From Litorivicinus sp. (GTDB lineage Bacteria > Pseudomonadota > Gammaproteobacteria > Pseudomonadales > Litorivicinaceae): a stretch of DNA of 11,810 bases. This document shows, piece after piece, positions 6,807-11,810 of this stretch (position 1 is the stretch's first letter; the number at the start of each line of letters is the position of its first letter). The notes below the pieces were generated by a model. It did no database searches and had not been told where the DNA came from. It was given only the letters and a program-made list of their open reading frames with translations. The stretch is taken from the NCBI GenBank assembly GCA_018402605.1, contig JAGYIK010000032.1, positions 1 through 11,810 on the forward strand. The letters run 5' to 3'. A program made the translations under genes and the position numbers.

Positions 6807-7644
6807 GCATCGCGTCCAGTCGGCGGTCTTTGGCTTCCCAAAGGCCGTTCATCCACCCCCGAAATGCTTTCAGTTCGGCGAGTGATTCGGGTGTCTTTTC
6901 TAATTCTTTTGGCAGCGTGATCCGCTCGGAGTGAATATGCACCTCTGGAATCTGTCCTGAGAGCAAGCGCCAGACACTCAACTGAGCGCCCGGGTAGGCG
7001 AGCGTCACGTCATAGATCCCATCGAGGCGATCGCGAAGACAATCGAGTGCCAACTGTGGTCCGCCGACCTTGGGTTTCAGAAGATGCGTAAAGGGCGAAC
7101 GGTTTTTGGCGTGCTTTTCTTCCGAGAAGCGCGTGCCCTCGGCGTAGTTCACAACCACGCAGGGCATATTTGGATTACGGCTTAAGACCCGGTGCGCATA
7201 ATCAAAATCACGGTTTTTGAGCTCGGGCCGGTCTTTGATGTCGTCTGCGGTGTAGCGTCGCATGATGGGAAAGTCGAGTGTCCACGCGCAAATGCCAATG
7301 ACAGGCACATAAATCAGTTCCCACTTCATAAAAAACCGCGGCAACGTGGTGCCTTTGCCCAACAAGAACATCACCGCCATGATGTCGATCCAGCTGCGGT
7401 GGTTGGCCAGAATGAGATGCGTGCCCTTGGGATCTGGGGTGTCACCGGTGAGGATCCAGCGGGTTGGCAGGGTACCGAGCAGCCAGCGCATAAAATCGCC
7501 CCAGAGGCCAGCAATCCAGGCTGCAGCGCGGTAGCCTGTGGCTTCTGTGGCCGGAAGCAGCTTCAACGGGGACACCAGTAAGATAAAGAAGCCGCCGACA
7601 AATGTTGCGACCGCGAGAAAAAAAATGCGTAAACTACCAATCAT
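6769..7644 (-). CDS. Membrane-anchored PlsC-type acyltransferase (YihG-like)
   Basis: A 291-residue lysophospholipid-type acyltransferase. An N-terminal hydrophobic segment (about 7-30) should anchor it in the inner membrane. The catalytic motif is NHRSWID (81-87), the H-X4-D signature with His82 and Asp87. YAEGTR (167-172) is the second motif, normally FPEGTR and involved in binding the phosphate-bearing acceptor. LLKPKVGG follows, as in the E. coli YihG/YcjF-neighbouring lineage of long PlsC proteins (assignment from memory). The true acceptor is unknown; transfer of an acyl chain to a lysophospholipid is the family expectation. The start ATG (7644-7642) has no clear ribosome site. The stop at 6769-6771 lies inside the 3' end of glyA, so the two genes converge with a 38-bp overlap. 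It is divergent from the esterase gene across 76 bp. Confidence 0.9.
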   Translation of the reverse strand: MIGSLRIFFLAVATFVGGFFILLVSPLKLLPATEATGYRAAAWIAGLWGDFMRWLLGTLPTRWILTGDTPDPKGTHLILANHRSWIDIMAVMFLLGKGTTLPRFFMKWELIYVPVIGICAWTLDFPIMRRYTADDIKDRPELKNRDFDYAHRVLSRNPNMPCVVVNYAEGTRFSEEKHAKNRSPFTHLLKPKVGGPQLALDCLRDRLDGIYDVTLAYPGAQLSVWRLLSGQIPEVHIHSERITLPKELEKTPESLAELKAFRGWMNGLWEAKDRRLDAMLNGTQANDHTSL

Positions 7645-7720
7645 TCATTTAGCCAAAGTGTCTTTGCGCACATAGATTAGCGTGATTAGGCTCAGCCTTC
7701 CTTAATACATTGGAAATTGC

Positions 7721-8401
7721 ATGTTCGACGCCGTCATTGTAGAACCCCAAAGGCCTGCCGACAGTGCCGTGATTTGGTTGCACGGACTGGGCGCCAGCGG
7801 CCATGATTTTGAACCGGCGATTCCACTGTTGGGTCTGAATACAGCGACCCGCTTTATCTTTCCGCACGCCCCTCAAATCCCAGTGACAGTCAACGGTGGC
7901 ATGGTGATGCCTGCGTGGTATGACATCGAGCATATGGACATTGAGCGGACTATCGATGTCGCTGGAATTCAGCAATCGGCAGATTTGGTGGATCACATCA
8001 TCACAGCACAACTGGCTGATGGCATCCCGGCATCGCGCATTCTGCTGGTTGGCTTTAGCCAAGGTGGTGCGGTCGCTCTCTATGCGGGCGTGCGAAGTCA
8101 GGAACCTTTAGCCGGGATTTTGGCGCTGTCCACCTATTGGGTTGGCGCACAAGACCCCACGCTCGAGCCGGGGCGCACACCGGCTGAGCTGTCAATTGAA
8201 GTACATCATGGGACCTTGGATCCTGTGGTGCCTTATGCACTGGGTGAGCAGGCGGTTGAATCACTTCAAGCGCTTGGCTACCCGGTCACTTTTCAGGCGT
8301 TTGCCATGCCACACAGTGTGGTGCCTGAGCAATTACGGGCCATCGGACATTGGATGGCATCGCATTTGACATCCGATTCCCCAACAAGGAGCAAGGAATG
8401 A
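7721..8401 (+). CDS. Carboxylesterase / lysophospholipase-type alpha/beta hydrolase
   Basis: A 226-residue alpha/beta hydrolase of the small carboxylesterase-2 / acyl-protein-thioesterase-like family (Pfam Abhydrolase_2 type). The oxyanion-region motif WLHGLGASGHDF (19-30) is present, and the nucleophile elbow GFSQGGAVAL carries Ser113. HHGTLDPVVP supplies Asp167 and MPHSV supplies His198, so the Ser-Asp-His triad is complete. No signal peptide is visible, so the enzyme is probably cytoplasmic and acts on short-chain or thioester substrates; the real substrate cannot be told. The ribosome site is weak (GGAA before ATG at 7721). The stop TGA overlaps the mdh start (ATGA), and an AAGGAG site for mdh lies inside this gene, so the two are co-transcribed and likely translationally coupled. 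Confidence 0.92.
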   Translation: MFDAVIVEPQRPADSAVIWLHGLGASGHDFEPAIPLLGLNTATRFIFPHAPQIPVTVNGGMVMPAWYDIEHMDIERTIDVAGIQQSADLVDHIITAQLADGIPASRILLVGFSQGGAVALYAGVRSQEPLAGILALSTYWVGAQDPTLEPGRTPAELSIEVHHGTLDPVVPYALGEQAVESLQALGYPVTFQAFAMPHSVVPEQLRAIGHWMASHLTSDSPTRSKE

Positions 8402-9420
8402 AACAACCTGTACGCGTTGCTGTGACGGGTGCCGCTGGCGCCATCAGCTACACCATTTTATTTAAAATCGCCGCAGGCGAATTACTCGGCAAGGACCAGC
8501 CCATCATCCTGCAATTGGTGGAGATTCCGCCTGCGATGACAGCACTGAATGGCGTTGTGATGGAATTGATCGACTGCGCGTATCCGCTACTTGCTGGGAT
8601 TACGACGCATGACAATCCAGCCGACGGCTTCAAAGATGCCGATGTGGCGTTTTTAATTGGCGCGCGTCCACGGGGTCCAGGAATGGAGCGTGCGGATCTG
8701 TTGAAAGAAAACGCCAAGATCTTCTCTGTGCAGGGCAAGGCGCTGAACGATCATGCATCGAAGAATGTGCGGGTTTTGGTTGTCGGTAACCCGGCCAATA
8801 CCAACGCGTTAATTGCTGCGCGCAACGCGCCGGATTTGGATCCACGTCAGTTCACTGCGATGACCCGTCTGGATCACAACCGTGCCGTTGGCATTTTGGC
8901 GCATCATCTGGGTGCACAGCCCACAGATGTGGAGAACGCGATCATTTGGGGTAATCACTCACCCACGCAATATCCGGATCTACACAAGGCAACGGTCAAA
9001 GGTCAACCCGCACTCGATCAAATCGATCGCAGCTGGTACGAGACCGACTACATTCCGACTGTTGCCAAGCGTGGTGCCGCGATTATTGATGCACGCGGTG
9101 CGTCGTCTGCGGCCTCTGCGGCACAGGCGGCGATTGACCACATGCGGGACTGGATGCTGGGTACAAACGGAAAAATGGTCTCCATGGCGGTGCCTGCGGA
9201 TGGCTCATACGGTATTGCTCCAGGTGTGATTTACTCCTACCCAGTGGTCTGTACAGGTGGTGATTACAAGGTCGTTCAAGGCATCGCGGTCAGCGACTTC
9301 TCGCGCGGCAAAATGGATGACACCAACGCGGAACTGATCGGCGAGCGCGATGCGATCTCTGATTTGTTGCCCTCAGAAACGGAAGCGAAACTCAATGGGG
9401 TCTCGCATCCAACTGCGTAA
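8398..9420 (+). CDS. mdh: Malate dehydrogenase (NAD-dependent, cytosolic-type fold)
   Basis: Interconverts malate and oxaloacetate in the TCA and glyoxylate cycles. The 340-residue protein belongs to the MDH group typical of many proteobacteria and actinobacteria (about 327 residues), not the E. coli type. The nucleotide-binding loop is TGAAGAIS (10-17), with Ser17 at the third glycine position. Substrate residues fit the family: Arg92 and Arg98 in ARPRGPGMER, Asp159 and Arg162 in TRLDHNRA, and catalytic His187 in WGNHSPTQYPD. The C-terminus runs about a dozen residues past the usual end. The start is the ATG at 8398, overlapping the esterase stop, with AAGGAG 6 nt upstream; a longer in-frame reading from a TTG at 8350 would lie within the esterase and was rejected. 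A GC-rich hairpin follows the stop. Confidence 0.96.
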   Translation: MKQPVRVAVTGAAGAISYTILFKIAAGELLGKDQPIILQLVEIPPAMTALNGVVMELIDCAYPLLAGITTHDNPADGFKDADVAFLIGARPRGPGMERADLLKENAKIFSVQGKALNDHASKNVRVLVVGNPANTNALIAARNAPDLDPRQFTAMTRLDHNRAVGILAHHLGAQPTDVENAIIWGNHSPTQYPDLHKATVKGQPALDQIDRSWYETDYIPTVAKRGAAIIDARGASSAASAAQAAIDHMRDWMLGTNGKMVSMAVPADGSYGIAPGVIYSYPVVCTGGDYKVVQGIAVSDFSRGKMDDTNAELIGERDAISDLLPSETEAKLNGVSHPTA

Positions 9421-9439
9421 TCGGCGACGATAAGCGAAA

Positions 9440-9454
9440 GGGGGCGGTGCCCCC
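9440..9454 (+). terminator. GC-rich hairpin after mdh, possible weak terminator
   Basis: A perfect 6-bp stem (GGGGGC with GCCCCC) with a 3-nt loop lies 19 nt after the mdh stop. It is followed by only a short T stretch (GATCGTTT), so termination is likely partial. It separates the esterase-mdh pair from the membrane-protein/channel pair and could instead act as an RNA-stability hairpin. Confidence 0.45.
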
Positions 9455-9475
9455 GATCGTTTGGAGCAGTCGTCT

Positions 9476-9856
9476 ATGAATACCCAGCGTGTCTGGTTCG
9501 CTTTTTTTATTGTTCTCGCGTTGACGATGAACTTCAGTTTCTTTGTCGGTGAAATCGACAATCCAGATCATCATCACCCCTACGAATTCTTTTTCGCCTT
9601 GATCGTCTCACTGATTGCCACAGTCCTGAAGATTGGTGATCGCTCGCATGTGGGCGCGGTCTTATTGGCCACCAGTTTGGTCGCAGATGTGCAATTGATC
9701 ATTGGTGCGGTGATCTGGGGTTACGCGGCGCAGAACGGGACGGCAATCGAGCCCAGTGTGATGGCGAGCGTGGTGTCATTGGCCGGTGGGGCGATGGTGG
9801 CGAACATCATCAGTGTGGTATTGCTCTTGGCTGAGACGATTCAGATTAAACGCTGA
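9476..9856 (+). CDS. Small four-helix inner-membrane protein of unknown function, paired with K+ channel
   Basis: A 126-residue hydrophobic protein with four predicted membrane segments: about 5-25, 35-53, 57-83 and 93-120. A polar loop between helices 1 and 2 carries three consecutive histidines (H32-34) with flanking Asp residues (DNPDHHHP). LKIGDRSHVG and SLVADVQL lie at the second and third helices. There is no cleavable signal peptide. From memory this resembles small membrane proteins (possibly DUF6394) that sit beside RCK potassium-channel genes in gammaproteobacteria; this was not searched and is tentative. The start is the ATG at 9476 with GGAG 9 nt upstream; a TTG at 9461 is in frame but overlaps that site. 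Its stop overlaps the channel start by one base (TGATG), so the two are probably made together. An accessory or regulatory role for the channel is inference only. Confidence 0.8.
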   Translation: MNTQRVWFAFFIVLALTMNFSFFVGEIDNPDHHHPYEFFFALIVSLIATVLKIGDRSHVGAVLLATSLVADVQLIIGAVIWGYAAQNGTAIEPSVMASVVSLAGGAMVANIISVVLLLAETIQIKR

Positions 9857-11559
9857 TGGCTGGGTTCTCCCGCGCTCGACCAGCCGTTCGCGGAGCGGCG
9901 ATGTGGCTCGTGTTATTAGAGTTACGCGCCCCTTTGATCACGCTCATCCTGGCGTATGCGGTGAGCTGTTTTGGATTGGTATTGATTCCCGGTGAGACCG
10001 ATACCGGTGAGCTGTACCACTTAAGCTTTCTGCAAGCGTTCTACATCCTGAGCTACACCGCGACCACCATTGGCTTTGGTGAGATTCCCTATGCATTTAC
10101 CGACACGCAGCGGTTGTGGATGCTGGTGGTGATCTACTCCACTGTGATCGCCTGGCTGTATGCGATTGGATCTGTTCTCACGGTATTCACGGATCCGGAG
10201 TTCCGTAAGCTGCGTCGGCATCAAAAAACAGTCTCCCGTGTCCGCTCAAATCGGTCTCCGTTTTGGATCGTCTGCGGATATGGCGGTGCGGGTAGCCAGT
10301 TGGTGCGTTTTTTAGACACCACGGCGATGCGCTGTGTTGTGATCGATGCCGAAAAGGCGCGTGTCGATAGCGGTCGGTTAACGAGTCTGAGCTATGAGTT
10401 GGACGTGTTGCTTGGGGATGCGACAGACCCAAATATGCTGGTGGATGCGGGTGTGCAACATCCACTATGCCAAGGCGTCGCGGTCCTCACGGATTCCGAT
10501 CAGGTGAATTTGACGGTCGCCACCAATGCCAAGATCTTGGCCCCGCGTGTCCCCGTTTTTGCGCGCTCGGCGTCGGATTCAAATACCCGAAATCTGCGTA
10601 GTTTTGATACCGATGTGGTTGTGGATGTGGAGCGAACGGCAGCGCGTGCCATTGGCCAGTTGATTCGGCGACCCAAAGCCTATGCGCTCTATCATGAGTT
10701 GGTTGACCCGGATTTGAATCGGATTGAGTCCCTGGTCATCCCGGATAGCGGCCACTGGATTGTTTGCGCATCGGGTCGGTTTGCTCAGCTTGTGATCGAT
10801 GTATTGCGCCGTGAAGAGATCGCCTTCGTGTTGGTGAATACGCATCAACCCGATCCTGCATCCAACATCGACTGGGTCGAGGGTCTTGGGACTGAGGCCT
10901 CGACGCTTCGGAAAGCCCGGATCAGTGAAGCGTCCGGCATCATCGCGGCCACCACCCATGACGGCGACAATCTCTCGATCTTGCTGACGGCGAAAACTGA
11001 GAATTCGCATTTGGTCACGGTCGCGCGTCGGAACCGGCCTGCCAGTGAGCCGGTCTTCCGTCATGGTGGATTCTCTATTGTGCTTCGCGAGGGTCGGATG
11101 CTGGCGCAAGAAATGTTTGCGCGGATCCAGTCGCCCTTGTTGCACCAGTTTTTGGTGCAATTGGATCTGATGCCGGAGGCCTTGGTGTCGGGCTTGATCG
11201 AGCGACTCAATCGCCGATTGCCGCGTCTCGACGTTGAGCTTGATCATCATGTCGTTGAGCTTACCGAGTCCGGGGCGCCCGCAGTTGTTGAGATGTTAGA
11301 CGGCAATGTCGCGCCGCGTGTCGGTGATCTCTTGGTGGATCCAGGTATTGGCCATGAGAGCTTGCCCGCGATTTGCTTGTTGCTGGTTCGGTTTAACGGC
11401 GACCTGGTGCCCTTCCCAGGGGAGAACTTACAGCTCTCTTACGGCGATGCGTTGTTGATGTGGGGCGAGCAGGGCATTAAGTCGCGGATGGATTGGTTAC
11501 TTGGTCGACATGATGTGTTTTTAGATGTCCTCGAAGCACGAAGCGCTCGCGCGGTGTAA
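9856..11559 (+). CDS. Two-helix potassium channel with two RCK (TrkA-N) domains
   Basis: Predicted K+ channel subunit of 567 residues. Helix 1 is about 24-45, the pore loop about 55-78, with selectivity filter TTIGFGE (70-76), a variant of TVGYGD, and helix 2 about 88-111. RCK/TrkA-N domain 1 begins near 136 with WIVCGYGGAGSQLV, a Rossmann loop with a conserved acidic residue in VVIDAE (164). TrkA-N domain 2 begins near 299 with WIVCASGRFAQLV, where the glycine-rich loop is degenerate, so nucleotide binding may differ between domains. A TrkA-C-like region follows near 460-537 (DLLVDPGIG, FPGENLQLSYGDALLMWG). Such channels gate on cytoplasmic ligands such as nucleotides or Ca2+; the ligand here is unknown. 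The ATG at 9856 overlaps the previous stop. The ATG at 9901 has a better ribosome site (GGAG, 5 nt) and would start just before helix 1 (552 residues). Confidence 0.93.
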   Translation: MAGFSRARPAVRGAAMWLVLLELRAPLITLILAYAVSCFGLVLIPGETDTGELYHLSFLQAFYILSYTATTIGFGEIPYAFTDTQRLWMLVVIYSTVIAWLYAIGSVLTVFTDPEFRKLRRHQKTVSRVRSNRSPFWIVCGYGGAGSQLVRFLDTTAMRCVVIDAEKARVDSGRLTSLSYELDVLLGDATDPNMLVDAGVQHPLCQGVAVLTDSDQVNLTVATNAKILAPRVPVFARSASDSNTRNLRSFDTDVVVDVERTAARAIGQLIRRPKAYALYHELVDPDLNRIESLVIPDSGHWIVCASGRFAQLVIDVLRREEIAFVLVNTHQPDPASNIDWVEGLGTEASTLRKARISEASGIIAATTHDGDNLSILLTAKTENSHLVTVARRNRPASEPVFRHGGFSIVLREGRMLAQEMFARIQSPLLHQFLVQLDLMPEALVSGLIERLNRRLPRLDVELDHHVVELTESGAPAVVEMLDGNVAPRVGDLLVDPGIGHESLPAICLLLVRFNGDLVPFPGENLQLSYGDALLMWGEQGIKSRMDWLLGRHDVFLDVLEARSARAV

Positions 11560-11562
11560 GCC

Positions 11563-11595
11563 AAAAAAAGCCCGAACGTCGCCGTCCGGGTTTTT
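11563..11595. terminator. Bidirectional rho-independent terminator
   Basis: An 8-bp stem with one mismatch (CCCGAACG at 11571-11578 with CGTCCGGG at 11583-11590) closes a 4-nt loop. Seven A residues lie on the left (11563-11569) and five T residues on the right (11591-11595), so each strand ends its hairpin in a U run. It lies between the channel stop and the aceA stop and should serve both converging genes. Confidence 0.85.
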
Positions 11596-11610
11596 CCTCA
11601 CTCGAGCGGT

Positions 11611-11810
11611 TTAGAACTGCTCTTCTTCAGTCGACCCAGTCAATGCGGTGACGCTTGACTGTCCACCCTGGATGACGGTTGTGACGTCGTCGAAGTAGCC
11701 AGTACCCACTTCTTGCTGGTGCGCAACAAAGGTGTAACCGCGATCCGCTGCAGCAAACTCAGGCTCTTGAACCATTTCCACATAGTGCTTCATGCCTTCG
11801 CCGCGTGAAT
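11611..11810 (-). CDS. aceA: Isocitrate lyase, C-terminal end (5' part beyond window)
   Basis: Isocitrate lyase splits isocitrate into succinate and glyoxylate, the first step of the glyoxylate bypass. Only the last 65 residues are in the window, ending at the TAA at 11613-11611. They match the E. coli-type enzyme closely: YVEMVQEPEFAAADRGYTFV, HQQEVGTGYFDDVTT and SSVTALTGSTEEEQF. The catalytic KKCGH-type motif lies outside the window. The gene converges on the K+ channel gene with a shared terminator between them. Malate dehydrogenase two genes away acts on the same cycle, but on the opposite strand and in another transcription unit. Confidence 0.95.
   Translation of the reverse strand, partial: SRGEGMKHYVEMVQEPEFAAADRGYTFVAHQQEVGTGYFDDVTTVIQGGQSSVTALTGSTEEEQF

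Noticed and set aside
7688..7698. Palindrome AGGCTCAGCCT between the acyltransferase and esterase genes, possible operator
   Set aside because: It is short, single, and not placed against any convincing promoter; no regulator gene is nearby.
8350..8397. TTG start giving a longer malate dehydrogenase
   Set aside because: The added residues lie in the esterase gene and have no family similarity; the ATG at 8398 has an AAGGAG site.

Overview
The window is a metabolic stretch of a bacterial chromosome. Protein similarity recalled from memory points to a gammaproteobacterium: an E. coli-type single-chain GcvP, an E. coli-length GlyA (417 aa once repaired), a YihG-like acyltransferase, an E. coli-type isocitrate lyase tail, and a tandem glycine riboswitch. 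The genus cannot be named from this sequence. No mobile element, CRISPR array, tRNA or rRNA is visible.

Positions 1-5280 (minus strand) hold a glycine cleavage operon transcribed right to left: gcvT, gcvH, gcvP, then lipA, which runs off the left edge. Gaps are short or absent: 17 nt for gcvT-gcvH, 11 nt for gcvH-gcvP, and an ATGA overlap for gcvP-lipA. The leader at about 5313-5469 is a tandem glycine riboswitch on the minus strand. Putting lipA last makes sense because GcvH works only after its lysine carries a lipoyl group. Positions 5554-6806 (plus strand) hold glyA, serine hydroxymethyltransferase, divergent from gcvT. GlyA and the cleavage system share glycine and 5,10-methylene-tetrahydrofolate, so the region is a glycine/one-carbon locus.

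Three of these glycine genes are interrupted as written. gcvT has an in-frame TAA at a conserved Tyr. gcvP changes frame at its conserved LGSCTMK motif, giving two ORFs. glyA carries about six small indels within 300 bp. Conserved residues survive in the alternative frames, so the damage is either very recent or a consensus/assembly error; the latter is more likely. All other genes read cleanly.

Positions 6769-7644 (minus) encode a membrane-anchored PlsC-type acyltransferase whose 3' end overlaps glyA. Positions 7721-9420 (plus) hold a carboxylesterase and malate dehydrogenase joined by an ATGA overlap. Positions 9476-11559 (plus) hold a small four-helix membrane protein and a two-helix K+ channel with two RCK/TrkA-N domains, sharing one base. 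A bidirectional terminator separates the channel from aceA (isocitrate lyase), entering from the right on the minus strand. I found no clear novel system. The best leads are the small-membrane-protein/K+-channel pair, the riboswitch-led gcv-lipA operon, and the lesions in the glycine genes.
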